Origin: Paraburkholderia sp. D15
Lineage (GTDB): Bacteria > Pseudomonadota > Gammaproteobacteria > Burkholderiales > Burkholderiaceae
Direction of reading: 5' to 3'
Length of the DNA stretch: 64,000 nt
Assembly (NCBI RefSeq): GCF_029910215.1
Contig: NZ_CP110396.1
Span: 2,170,001 to 2,234,000, forward strand
Shown here: piece after piece, positions 27,621 to 39,346 of the stretch
How the letters are laid out: each line of letters starts with the position of its first letter
How positions within the stretch are numbered: position 1 is the stretch's first letter
The notes under the pieces: generated by a model
The model's database searches: none
Seen by the model: only the letters and a program-made list of their open reading frames with translations
Told to the model about the DNA's origin: nothing
Translations under genes and position numbers: made by a program

Positions 27621-28799
27621 TTAGACGATGGACGCGGCGCGAAGCAAGCGTATCGAGTCCTGGCTGTAGCCGAGTTCCGCGAGGACGGCGTCGGTGTGTT
27701 CTCCGAGGCCGGGTACCGGGTCCATGCGCACGTCGTCCGGTGCATCGACACCCGGCGGCAGCAGCGCGGGCAGATCGCCGACCGGTGAGCTAACGGTGAC
27801 CCAGCGCTTGCGCGCTTCCAGTTGTGCATGCGCCCACACGTCGGCCATTTCGTTCATGCGTGAATTGGCGATCTGCGCGTCGTCGAGTCGCGCGATCACT
27901 TCGTCGGAACTCAGTGTCGAGAAAACCTCGACGATGATTTTCCGTAACGCTTCCCGCGCCGCGACGCGTTTCGAATTCGACTGGAAGAGGGGATCGACGG
28001 CAATCCCGGGCATTCGAAGGACCTTTTCGCAGAACAACGCCCATTCCCGTTCGTTCTGCAAACCCAGCATCACAGTCTTTCCGTCGCCCGCGGGGAAGGG
28101 ACCATAGGGATAAATCGTGGCATGCGCGGCGCCGGCGCGCGACGGCGGCGTCGCACCTTCGAAGGCGTAGTACATCGGGTACGACATCCATTCGACCATG
28201 CTCTCCAGCATGGAGACGTCGATCGCGCGGCCCAGGCCGGTTTTGCCGCGCTGAAGCAGCGCCGCGAGAATGTTGGTGTAGGCGTACATGCCCGCGGCGA
28301 TGTCGGCGATCGAGCAGCCGGCTTTGGCCGGCGAATCCGGGCTGCCGGTGATCGACAGGAAGCCCGCCTCGCTCTGGATCAGCAGGTCGTACGCCTTCCG
28401 GTCCCGGTAAGGGCCGTCAGAGCCGTATCCCGAGATGTTGCAGACGATCAGCTTCGGGTATCGCGCATGCAACGCGTCGAACGACAAACCCAGGCGGTCC
28501 GCGGCGCCAGGTGCGAGGTTCTGCACCAGCACGTCGGACTCAGCGAGCAACTGGTCGAGAATGTCTTGCGCCGGGGCCGCCTTGACGTCGAGCGTGACAC
28601 TTTCCTTCGACCGGTTGCACCAGACGAAGTGGGACGCCATCCCGCGTACGCGTTCGTCGTACGCCCGCGCGAAATCTCCGCTGCCCGGACGTTCGATCTT
28701 GATGACGCGAGCGCCCAGGTCGGCGAGTTGACGCGTGCAGAACGGCGCGGCAATGGCATGTTCCAGCGTGATGACCTTGATGCCATCGAGCGGCTTCAT
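27621..28799 (-). CDS. CaiB/family III CoA-transferase (itaconate CoA-transferase candidate)
   Basis: The start is ATG 28799 (MKPLDGIKVITLEHAIAAPFCTRQLADLGARV) or ATG 28808 just before it; the first has the better-spaced GGAG. The product is about 392 residues. Family III marks include VIKIERPGSGDFAR, the catalytic aspartate region SIADIAAGMYAYTNIL, and ISGYGSDGPY. These enzymes move CoA from an acyl donor such as succinyl-CoA to a carboxylic acid. The neighbours (MaoC hydratase, CitE-like lyase) match the itaconate set, so itaconate or a similar C5 diacid is the best candidate acceptor. It lies 11 bases downstream of the acyl-CoA dehydrogenase. Confidence 0.88.
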   Translation of the reverse strand: MKPLDGIKVITLEHAIAAPFCTRQLADLGARVIKIERPGSGDFARAYDERVRGMASHFVWCNRSKESVTLDVKAAPAQDILDQLLAESDVLVQNLAPGAADRLGLSFDALHARYPKLIVCNISGYGSDGPYRDRKAYDLLIQSEAGFLSITGSPDSPAKAGCSIADIAAGMYAYTNILAALLQRGKTGLGRAIDVSMLESMVEWMSYPMYYAFEGATPPSRAGAAHATIYPYGPFPAGDGKTVMLGLQNEREWALFCEKVLRMPGIAVDPLFQSNSKRVAAREALRKIIVEVFSTLSSDEVIARLDDAQIANSRMNEMADVWAHAQLEARKRWVTVSSPVGDLPALLPPGVDAPDDVRMDPVPGLGEHTDAVLAELGYSQDSIRLLRAASIV

Positions 28800-28810
28800 T
28801 TTCTCCATCC

Positions 28811-29971
28811 TCAAAAGGAACGCGGCAGGCCAAGCAGATGCTCGGCAACGTACGACAGGATCAGATTGGTCGAGATAGGCGCGACCTGATAGAGACGCGT
28901 CTCGCGGAACTTGCGCTCCACGTCGTATTCGTTCGCGAAGCCGAATCCACCGTGAAATTGCAGGCAGGCATTGGCGGCTTCCCAGGATGCGTCGGCGGCA
29001 AGCAGCTTGGCCATGTTTGCCTGAGCGCCTGCCGGCTTGCCGGCGTCGAACAGCTCGCACGCCTTGTAGCGCATCAAGCTGGCTGCTTCGACGTTGACGA
29101 GCGCGCGCGCGATCGGAAACTGAACGCCCTGGTTCTGCCCGATGGGACGCCCGAACACCACGCGTTCCTTCGCGTAGTTCGTCACCTTGTCGATGAACCA
29201 GTAACCGTCGCCGATGCATTCCGCGGCAATCAATGTGCGTTCCGCGTTGAGGCCGTCGAGTATGTATTTGAAGCCCTTGCCTTCCTCGCCGATCAGGTTT
29301 TCGACGGGTATCTCGAGGTTGTCGAAGAAGAGTTCGTTGGTCTCGTGATTGACCATGTTCGGAATGGGACGCACGGTCATGCCGTGGCCGATCGCCTGGT
29401 GCAGATCGACGAGAAAGATCGACATCCCTTCCGATTTCTTCGCGACCTGGTCGATAGGCGTGGTGCGCGCGAGCAGGATCATCAAATCGGAATGCTGAAC
29501 ACGTGAGATCCAGACCTTCTGCCCATTCACGACGTAGCGATCGCCCTTGCGCACGGCCGTCGTCTTGAGCCGGGTCGTGTCCGTACCGGTCGTCGGCTCG
29601 GTCACACCCATGGACTGCAGCCTGAGCTTGCCCGCCGCGATATCCGGCAGATACCGTGCTTTCTGTTCCGCCGAGCCGTGCCTCAACAACGTACCCATGT
29701 TGTACATCTGGCCATGACAGGCTCCAGAATTGCCGCCATTCCGGTTGATTTCCTCCATGATCACCGAGGCCTCGGTCAGGCCGAGGCCCGAGCCGCCATA
29801 TTCCTGCGGGATCAAGGCGGCGAGCCAGCCGGCCTGCGTGAGGGCATCGACGAACGCTTCGGGGTAGCCACGCGCGTCGTCGATCTTGCGGAAGTACTCG
29901 GCGGGAAAGTTCGAACACAGATCGCGAATGGCTTCGCGGATATCCTGATACTGGTCGGGGGAAGCTAACAC
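28811..29971 (-). CDS. acyl-CoA dehydrogenase family protein with relocated catalytic base
   Basis: The start is GTG 29971 with GGAG eight bases upstream; the nearby ATG is out of frame and hits a stop at once. The product has 386 residues, with QSMGVTEPTTGTDTTRL and KVWISRVQHSDLMI around the flavin. At the C-terminus, where many family members have the catalytic Tyr-Glu-Gly-Thr, the sequence is LYQVAPISTN, so that glutamate is absent. A glutamate is present in GLNAERTLIAAE (residue 244), the place used by isovaleryl-CoA dehydrogenase. The gene is in the itaconate-like series; its step is unknown, but a branched acyl-CoA is plausible. Electrons could pass to the EtfBA encoded nearby. Confidence 0.87.
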   Translation of the reverse strand: MLASPDQYQDIREAIRDLCSNFPAEYFRKIDDARGYPEAFVDALTQAGWLAALIPQEYGGSGLGLTEASVIMEEINRNGGNSGACHGQMYNMGTLLRHGSAEQKARYLPDIAAGKLRLQSMGVTEPTTGTDTTRLKTTAVRKGDRYVVNGQKVWISRVQHSDLMILLARTTPIDQVAKKSEGMSIFLVDLHQAIGHGMTVRPIPNMVNHETNELFFDNLEIPVENLIGEEGKGFKYILDGLNAERTLIAAECIGDGYWFIDKVTNYAKERVVFGRPIGQNQGVQFPIARALVNVEAASLMRYKACELFDAGKPAGAQANMAKLLAADASWEAANACLQFHGGFGFANEYDVERKFRETRLYQVAPISTNLILSYVAEHLLGLPRSF

Positions 29972-29985
29972 TGCATCTACTCCTT

Positions 29986-30864
29986 CTACTTTGCTTTGTG
30001 ACTGGCAGCGGGTGCCGAGAGCGTGGCATTCGCATCGACGCACAGGACGCCGGCGGTATTGACGGCCCATAGCTTGATGTCGTTCGAATTGGCAACGGGT
30101 TCGGCGCGCACGTGAAATGCGGCGTCGTCGAATAGCGGATTCACGGCCTTGAACGAAAAGCTCGCGATCGTTGCGTCGGGCAGGCTGCGCTGCAGCAGAT
30201 CGAGCAGCAGCGTGGCGATCAGCGGGCCATGCACGACGAGAGCGGGATAGCCTTCCCGCTCGCGGGCGTAGGTACGATCGTAGTGAATGCGGTGGCCGTT
30301 GAAGGTGTCGGCCGAATAGCGGAACAGCAGGGTGGGGTCGGGCGTGATCGTGCGACTCCACGTGAACCGGTCAGGCGCGAGCGGGCTGGTCGCGTGCTGA
30401 TAGGCGCTGGCGGCGGCCTCCTTGTACACCACGTCCTGCTCTTCCGAGAGCAGCGGGCCGTCATCGTCTTCCAGCTGATGGCGGATGCGGATGAAGACTA
30501 GCTTGCCGCTGCGGCCTTCTTTTTCCGCGACATCGACGATGTGCGAGGTTCGGGTGACGACGCTGCCGATGGTGAGCGGCCGCTCGAACTGGAGCTTGCT
30601 GCCCGCCCACATCCGGCGAGGGAGAGTGACCGGCGGCAGGAAGCCGCCGCGTTGAGGATGTCCGTCCGCGCCGAGCTGTGCCTGCGCCGCGATAGAGGGA
30701 AAGAGCGCCCAATGCCAGAGCGGCGGCAACGCGGCGCCCTCTTCGGGAAAGGATTCGTGATCGAGCGTGGCCGCCAGTTGACTGGCCAGACGCGGCGAGA
30801 CGAGTTCGCGCTCTGTGCGAGTGCGACCGATCCAGGCGCGGAGATGATTGAGTTCGGCGGCCAT
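29986..30864 (-). CDS. MaoC/hotdog dehydratase, itaconyl- or mesaconyl-CoA hydratase-like
   Basis: The 292-residue protein starts MAAELNHLRAWIGRTRTERE and contains PLWHWALFP early and GFLPPVTLPRRMWAGSKLQF in the middle, both typical of the two-domain hydratases called mesaconyl-C4-CoA or itaconyl-CoA hydratase. The C-terminal hotdog carries FNGHRIHYDRTYA, with the catalytic Asp/His pair, and PALVVHGPLIATLLLDL. It probably adds water to itaconyl-CoA or a similar unsaturated CoA ester before the CitE-like lyase acts. It is the first gene after the LysR gene in the - series and lies 14 bases before the acyl-CoA dehydrogenase start. Confidence 0.88.
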   Translation of the reverse strand: MAAELNHLRAWIGRTRTERELVSPRLASQLAATLDHESFPEEGAALPPLWHWALFPSIAAQAQLGADGHPQRGGFLPPVTLPRRMWAGSKLQFERPLTIGSVVTRTSHIVDVAEKEGRSGKLVFIRIRHQLEDDDGPLLSEEQDVVYKEAAASAYQHATSPLAPDRFTWSRTITPDPTLLFRYSADTFNGHRIHYDRTYAREREGYPALVVHGPLIATLLLDLLQRSLPDATIASFSFKAVNPLFDDAAFHVRAEPVANSNDIKLWAVNTAGVLCVDANATLSAPAASHKAK

Positions 30865-30969
30865 GTGTCATTACCCTTTGCGTTGATGTCGCTAGGTTGA
30901 CGTATAAGGCCGCTCTCTACAATTTGCGTATTGGAAAGACCGCTTTAAGGAGAGGTTAACCGCGCGGGA

Positions 30970-31902
30970 TCATGTGGGATCGACGGTGGGGCTAGCGGCG
31001 GGCCCGTCGTTGCATTTCTGCGTGAGCAGGTCGATGAGTTCACGAGCGAAACTGGGGAGCAGATCGAGATTGCGCACGCAGATCAGCAGATTGCGCGTCG
31101 ACCATTCGTCGGCGATATCGACGATACGAACGCCCATTGTCCTGGCGTAGCGGATGGCCGACGAGTGCGGCAATACGCCGATGCCCACGTTGGCCTCGAT
31201 CATCCGGCACAGCGCTTCGAAATTGCCGACCTCGATTCTCACCTGCAGCTTCTTGTGCAGGTCGCCGGCGACGCGGTCCAGGAACATATGGATCGCGCTC
31301 GCCTCGGGCATGCCGACGAAATCGTACTCGGCGACATCGTTGAACAGGATGGACTGCTGGTCAGCGAGCGGATGGGTAGCGGAGACCGCGAGAACGAGCC
31401 GGTCCGAACGATAGGGCAGCAGTTGCAGCGATTCCGGCCGGACGTTGCCGGCGACGATGCCGATATCCGCCGTTCCCTCGCTGACCGCGCGCACGACGTC
31501 GTGACTCAGCCGCTCGCGCAACTGCACATTGACATCGGGATGGCTCGCGAGAAAGTCGCGCAGGTCGTTCGGCAGGAACTCGGTGGTCGCGGTCGTATTG
31601 GCGAATATCCGGACGTGTCCCTTCACCCCTCGCGCGTACTCCTGCATGTCGCCGCGCAATTGTTCCAGTTGCGAAAGAACGAGTCGCGCGTGATGCAGGA
31701 ATGCCTGCCCAGGCGGCGTCAATGTCACGCCTTGGCTGGTGCGATAAAGCAGCTTGGTGCCGAGACTTTCCTCGAGATTCTTGATGCGTGTGCTCGCCGC
31801 GGGCACTGACATGTGAAAGCGTTCCGCACCTCGAGTCAGGCTGTCCGTTTCCGCGATGCAGGTAATCAGCCGGAAATCTACCAGATCGAAATGCATGGCC
31901 AT
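30970..31902 (-). CDS. LysR family regulator (itaconate-locus RipR-like by position)
   Basis: I start at ATG 31902 (MAMHFDLVDFRLITCIAETDSLTRGAERFHMS); ATG 31896 is also possible. The product is 310 residues, with a helix-turn-helix in VPAASTRIKNLEESLGTKLL and a LysR effector domain with DIGIVAGNV and MIEANVGIGVLPHSS. It is on the same strand and directly before the MaoC-acyl-CoA dehydrogenase-CoA-transferase series, as RipR is beside the ict-ich-ccl operon of Pseudomonas. It therefore probably senses the pathway acid or a CoA ester and controls the downstream operon. Confidence 0.88.
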   Translation of the reverse strand: MAMHFDLVDFRLITCIAETDSLTRGAERFHMSVPAASTRIKNLEESLGTKLLYRTSQGVTLTPPGQAFLHHARLVLSQLEQLRGDMQEYARGVKGHVRIFANTTATTEFLPNDLRDFLASHPDVNVQLRERLSHDVVRAVSEGTADIGIVAGNVRPESLQLLPYRSDRLVLAVSATHPLADQQSILFNDVAEYDFVGMPEASAIHMFLDRVAGDLHKKLQVRIEVGNFEALCRMIEANVGIGVLPHSSAIRYARTMGVRIVDIADEWSTRNLLICVRNLDLLPSFARELIDLLTQKCNDGPAASPTVDPT

Positions 31903-32190
31903 GCTGCGGACTCCAGAAGACGAGAGTGTGTCAAAGCAGTGTACCAAATCGCCCCCACAAGCGAATTGGGGATTGTTCTATTTCTTGTCGGAGGAAATAA
32001 CGGGAATGCCAGCGTCTTTTATGCCGGAGACAAATCGCGAAAGGACTGTCGTTCGCTGGATCAGCAGGGAAAATGGCGCGCGCAATGGCGACAGCGGCGT
32101 CATTCGCTGCCTCCCCAATCGGAAACAGACTGACGCCGCTGAAAAACAGGTCGAGCCGCTTAACGTAGCCAGCGTTCGACCGTCGGCTAA

Positions 32191-32796
32191 TTACTGGCTG
32201 GCGTGCGCATTCACGCCGAGCAAGGCTTCCCGGAAACGGCTACGCAAGTACGGGCCATCGCGCGGGGGCAGCGCCGTGGGTTCAGGCGCGGTACCTACCT
32301 TGATCGTGGCGAGCACGGGCCCGCTCTGTTTCAGCAGGACCTCCGCGTAATCTTCAAGCTCGCTTTCGCTATGGATGGTCTGCGCGTGTTCGAAGCCGGC
32401 GGCACGTGCGATCGCGGTGATGTCGACGCCGCGGCCCGCGTGCGCGAGCTGCATGCCGGTTTCCGCATAGTGCTCGTTGTCGATCACCACGATCGAGAGA
32501 TTGGCCGGCCGATCGACGCCGACCGTGGCGAGCGAGCCGAGGCCCATCATCATTTCGCCATCGCCGACGAACACGATCACGCGTTTCTGCGGCTGGGCCA
32601 GCGCGATGCCGAGCCCGAACGTCACCGCACCGCCCATGGCGCCCCACAGATAGAAGTTCTGCGGCGTGTCGCCGGCGGCTGCCACATCGAAAGTCGGATT
32701 GCCGAGACTCGTGACGGCAAGCACGTCCTGCTTTCGATCGCGCAGAATACGCTTCACTGCCAGCCGGCGGTTCAGTAGCGTCGTCTGTTGTTTCAT
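32191..32796 (-). CDS. ThDP-dependent 2-oxoacid decarboxylase, beta (ThDP-binding) subunit, ComE-like
   Basis: The 201-residue protein has the complete ThDP motif: GDGEMMMGLGSLATVGVDRPANLSIVVIDNEHYAETG begins with GDG and ends at the Asn-Glu-His about 30 residues later. With the 171-residue partner encoded eight bases upstream it forms a split decarboxylase of the sulfopyruvate (ComDE) or phosphonopyruvate decarboxylase type. These convert a pyruvate carrying an acidic group at C3 to an aldehyde. The neighbours are aldehyde dehydrogenases and an itaconate-type pathway rather than sulfonate genes, so the substrate may be a carboxylated 2-oxo acid. Confidence 0.87.
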   Translation of the reverse strand: MKQQTTLLNRRLAVKRILRDRKQDVLAVTSLGNPTFDVAAAGDTPQNFYLWGAMGGAVTFGLGIALAQPQKRVIVFVGDGEMMMGLGSLATVGVDRPANLSIVVIDNEHYAETGMQLAHAGRGVDITAIARAAGFEHAQTIHSESELEDYAEVLLKQSGPVLATIKVGTAPEPTALPPRDGPYLRSRFREALLGVNAHASQ

Positions 32797-32804
32797 GTCA
32801 TTTC

Positions 32805-33320
32805 TCACTTTTGAAAGTTCTTGGTGCCGATCACGCGCTGGCCGATCAGAACCGCGACCATGCGCGAAGTGTTGTAGGCGAAGTTCATTGCCGCCTGTAC
32901 CGTTTCGGCGACCCGGTCCGCGTCGTCGGCGCGATAGACGTACACACCGGCCGATTCGAGAGCGTCCTGCGTCGACTTGCCCATCGCGACCTGCCACGGA
33001 TTGAACTCGCCCCACTCGCCGCGCATGGTGACGAGCATCACGATCGGCATGCGGCATTCATGCTGCAGCGAGAGCATATTGATGCAATTACCCACGCCGC
33101 TCGATTGCAGTAGCAGCACGCCACGCTGACCGCCGGCCCACGCGCCGCCCATCATGGCGACGCCTTCTTCTTCGGTCGTCAGGGAGACGGCGTGGATTCC
33201 GTCGTCCGATTCGCAAAGTTCGATCAGGCGTTTGTGTCCGGCGTCCGGTACATACGCGACTTGCCGCACGGAGGCGGTCTTGAAATGCTCGAAGATTGTT
33301 TCCGGCCAGGTAGCTGACAT
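32805..33320 (-). CDS. ThDP-dependent 2-oxoacid decarboxylase, alpha (PYR) subunit, ComD-like
   Basis: The 171-residue product starts MSATWPETIFEHFKTASVRQ at 33320; no good ribosome site is visible, so a longer start is possible. It is the pyrimidine-binding domain of a split ThDP enzyme, with the activating glutamate in LTTEEEGVAMMGGAWAGG and the following LLLQSSGVGNCINML. The length and separation from the ThDP-binding half match sulfopyruvate decarboxylase ComD. It is followed after eight bases by the beta subunit. Function is known only as a family; the true 2-oxo acid is discussed in the findings. Confidence 0.87.
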   Translation of the reverse strand: MSATWPETIFEHFKTASVRQVAYVPDAGHKRLIELCESDDGIHAVSLTTEEEGVAMMGGAWAGGQRGVLLLQSSGVGNCINMLSLQHECRMPIVMLVTMRGEWGEFNPWQVAMGKSTQDALESAGVYVYRADDADRVAETVQAAMNFAYNTSRMVAVLIGQRVIGTKNFQK

Positions 33321-33630
33321 AGTGAGGAGACTAGATTCGGAGAGTGGATGAAAGCGGAGTCCCGCTGCGCGAGATAACGGACCGATGGTCGCGCTAGCAT
33401 GATCGGTAGCGTGCCTCAAGCCCCGGCCCACCTCAATTGCTCATTACCGAAGGGGTAGTTAGTCCCCGGTTAACGGCGCCTCTGCGCTGACTTCGTGGCA
33501 GGCGGTGCGGGCTGGACGCCTGCAAGCCGCGGCATTCGACACCTGGTAATGCCGGCTTCCAAAATGCGAAATTCCGCGACGGCCTACGTTTGTCCACACT
33601 GTCGGGTAATTCTGAATTGGAGGGAAGACA
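33321..33630. other. divergent intergenic region between the ThDP decarboxylase and etfB
   Basis: This 310-base stretch should hold both promoters. It includes an interrupted inverted repeat (ACC and GGGG at 33446-33455 with CCCCGGT at 33464-33470) close to a GTTAAC palindrome. I see no small gene and cannot assign a regulator. Confidence 0.35.
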
Positions 33631-34380
33631 GTGAGGATCGTGGTCGCGGTGAAAAGAGTGGTGGACTACAACGTGAAGATTCGCGTGAAGTCGGACGGCA
33701 CGGGTGTCGATATCGCGAACGTGAAGATGTCGATGAATCCGTTCGACGAAATCGCGGTGGAAGAGGCCGTACGTCTGAAAGAGGCGGGCGTGGCGACGGA
33801 GGTGATCGCCGTATCGGCGGGTGTCGCGCAGTCGCAGGAAACGTTGCGCACGGCGCTGGCGATTGGCGCGGATCGCGCGATCCTGATCGAGTCGAACGAA
33901 GAGCTGCAGCCGCTGGCCGTGGCGAAGCTTCTGCGGGCAGTCGTCGACAGGGAGCAGCCGCAACTGGTGATTCTCGGCAAGCAGGCCATCGACGACGATT
34001 CGAACCAGACCGGGCAGATGCTCGCCGCGCTGGCAGGCATGCCGCAGGCCACGTTCGCGTCGAACATGACGGTGGCCGACGGCAAGGCGACGGTGTCGCG
34101 CGAAGTGGACGGCGGCGCGGAAACGCTGTCGCTGACGCTGCCCGCGGTGGTGACGACCGATCTGCGCCTGAACGAGCCGCGCTACGTGACGCTGCCGAAC
34201 ATCATGAAGGCGAAGAAGAAACCGCTGGAGACGCTGAAGCCCGAGGATCTCGGCGTGGATGTGAAGCCGCGCCTGAAGACGCTGAAAATCACCGAACCGG
34301 CCAAGCGTTCCGCCGGTGTGAAGGTGCCGGACGTGAAGACGCTGGTCGAGAAATTGAAGACCGAAGCGAAGATCCTGTGA
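33631..34380 (+). CDS. etfB: electron transfer flavoprotein beta subunit
   Basis: The GTG start at 33631 follows GGAGGG (33619-33624). The 249-residue product begins [20 protein letters not shown] and shows the EtfB signature [17 protein letters not shown] and the conserved [11 protein letters not shown]. EtfB binds AMP and, with EtfA, accepts electrons from acyl-CoA dehydrogenases and passes them to ETF-ubiquinone oxidoreductase. Its place next to the catabolic region suggests it serves the acyl-CoA dehydrogenase at 28811, though in Burkholderiales etfBA often serves general beta-oxidation. Confidence 0.95.
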   Translation: MRIVVAVKRVVDYNVKIRVKSDGTGVDIANVKMSMNPFDEIAVEEAVRLKEAGVATEVIAVSAGVAQSQETLRTALAIGADRAILIESNEELQPLAVAKLLRAVVDREQPQLVILGKQAIDDDSNQTGQMLAALAGMPQATFASNMTVADGKATVSREVDGGAETLSLTLPAVVTTDLRLNEPRYVTLPNIMKAKKKPLETLKPEDLGVDVKPRLKTLKITEPAKRSAGVKVPDVKTLVEKLKTEAKIL

Positions 34381-34442
34381 TTGGGCGATGGCTGACCAGG
34401 CGAATAAGCGAGTAAGCGAATAGGCAGAGGCTAAACAAACAT

Positions 34443-35390
34443 ATGACGATTCTGGTAATTGCGGAACATGACAACGCGTCGGTGAAGACATCGACGCTCA
34501 ATACCGTGGCAGCGGCACGCGAGATCGGCAAGTTCGTCGGCGACGATGTGCACGTGCTGGTTGCGGGCTACGACGCGCAGGCCGCGGCGGATGCCGCGGC
34601 GAAGATCGCGGGCGTGACGACGGTCCTGCTGGCCGACGCGCCGCAACTCGAAGCGGGCCTCGCGGAGAACGTCGAGGCGACTGTGCTGAACGTCGCGCGA
34701 AACTACTCGCACATCCTTGCGCCGGCCACCGCCTACGGCAAGAACATCGCACCGCGTATCGCGGCGAAGCTCGCGGTCGCGCAGATCAGCGACATCACCG
34801 CGGTGGTAGGCGCCGATACCTTCGAGCGCCCGATCTACGCCGGCAATGCAATTGCAACCGTGCAATCGACCGACCCGGTCAAGATCGTCACCGTGCGGGC
34901 GACGGGTTTCGATCCGGTTGCCGCCGAGGGCGGCGGCGCAGCGGTCGAGAAGATCGAAGCGGCAGCCGATAGCGGAATCTCGCAGTTGATCAGTCGTGAA
35001 GTGACGAAGCTGGACCGTCCGGAGTTGACGGGCGCGAACATCATTGTGTCCGGTGGTCGTGGCCTTGGCAGCGGCGAGAACTACATGCAGGTGCTCGAAC
35101 CGTTGGCCGACAAATTGGGCGCGGCGCTGGGCGCGTCGCGCGCGGCGGTGGATGCGGGCTATGTGCCGAACGACTTTCAGGTCGGCCAGACCGGCAAGAT
35201 CGTCGCGCCGCAGTTGTACGTGGCCGTGGGCATCTCGGGAGCGATCCAGCATCTGGCCGGCATGAAGGACTCGAAGGTGATCGTCGCGATCAACAAGGAC
35301 GAAGAGGCGCCGATCTTCAGCGTCGCCGATTACGGCCTCGTTGGCGATCTGTTCGAGATGGTGCCCGATCTGGTGACGCAGTTGGGGTAA
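34443..35390 (+). CDS. etfA: electron transfer flavoprotein alpha subunit
   Basis: The 315-residue protein begins [20 protein letters not shown] and carries the FAD-binding C-terminal EtfA motifs: [44 protein letters not shown] and [10 protein letters not shown]. It follows etfB by 62 bases and forms the FAD-containing half of the flavoprotein. Both subunits look intact. A 10-bp terminator lies about 320 bases beyond it, after a small unknown gene that may be cotranscribed. Confidence 0.95.
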   Translation: MTILVIAEHDNASVKTSTLNTVAAAREIGKFVGDDVHVLVAGYDAQAAADAAAKIAGVTTVLLADAPQLEAGLAENVEATVLNVARNYSHILAPATAYGKNIAPRIAAKLAVAQISDITAVVGADTFERPIYAGNAIATVQSTDPVKIVTVRATGFDPVAAEGGGAAVEKIEAAADSGISQLISREVTKLDRPELTGANIIVSGGRGLGSGENYMQVLEPLADKLGAALGASRAAVDAGYVPNDFQVGQTGKIVAPQLYVAVGISGAIQHLAGMKDSKVIVAINKDEEAPIFSVADYGLVGDLFEMVPDLVTQLG

Positions 35391-35427
35391 ATGGCTTCCG
35401 GCCGGCGACGGTTGGGTGGTAAGGCGT

Positions 35428-35694
35428 ATGGGCGATCCACGTGAGTTGAGACTCGATGCCGCGCACGCGGCGAATGCGGAAGATGCCGATATCTGGCGAT
35501 GGTTTTCCTTGCTGGTGGATGAAAACCGCATTCGTTGGTGTCGCGCGGATCGAAGCTGGCTGGTCAGTGTCGACCATGTTCATGTCGCGACGGAGGCGAG
35601 CTTCGATCGTGCGATTCGCACGGCTTGTCAAACCGTGCGGGAAGTCGCCGAACGGCCGGGTGTGGCGGCACCGCCTAGACGCCGTGTAGCCTGA
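35428..35694 (+). CDS. hypothetical small protein
   Basis: An 88-residue frame begins at ATG 35428 and ends just before an intrinsic terminator, which supports it as the last gene of the etf transcript. The product is mostly charged, with DADIWRWFSLLVDENRIRWCR in the middle and an Arg/Pro-rich end, and has no membrane segment. I do not recognise the family. Ribosome-site support is weak (GGTAAGG). Confidence 0.55.
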   Translation: MGDPRELRLDAAHAANAEDADIWRWFSLLVDENRIRWCRADRSWLVSVDHVHVATEASFDRAIRTACQTVREVAERPGVAAPPRRRVA

Positions 35695-35706
35695 TTCGTT
35701 GTATTC

Positions 35707-35735
35707 GCCGCGCCCGGGTCCGGGCGTGGCTTTTT
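35707..35735 (+). terminator. intrinsic terminator after etfBA and the small gene
   Basis: A GC-rich stem (35707-35716 with 35721-35730, one G-T pair, loop GGTC) is followed directly by TTTTT at 35731-35735. It is a standard rho-independent terminator on the + strand. Confidence 0.82.
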
Positions 35736-36148
35736 CCCCTCGTTTCCCTCACTCTCCTCGCGATCTGCGCGCTCGTCAGCGCGATTCACGTTATCGAACG
35801 ACGCTCCGCGCCACGCGTTCCGGTAATTGCCGGGTTAAAAGCATCAACATTAATTGTCATTTTGATGCGCCGGAATTGAATCTGTTTAACAGTGCTTTCG
35901 GTATCGATTCCTTAAAATCAATTTTCCAGATGCCGCGTGTCTTTGCCATGCGCGGCTAGACGGGACGCGGTCCCGAACCATCATGCAAACCCCACGCCAG
36001 GCGTGCGATAGGGCGCAGGTCGCCTGACCGGCTCCTCTTTGTTCGCCGCAACAAACGGCCGGCAGGTCAATTCGTGCCGCTGGAAAAACATCGTTCGCTT
36101 TTTGCGAATGACATGCCGTTTCGGATGCGCGGATAAAGGAGTCGATAA
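35736..36148 (+). other. long leader before the autotransporter gene
   Basis: No gene is visible in these 413 bases. The part 35836-35935 is AT-richer than its surroundings and may hold the promoter. After it come several short inverted repeats, such as CGGGA/TCCCG (35962-35976), CACGCC/GGCGTG near 35995 and GGTC/GACC near 36020. AAAGGAG precedes the ATG at 36149. I match it to no riboswitch class that I know. Confidence 0.35.
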
Positions 36149-39346
<3,198 letters not shown>

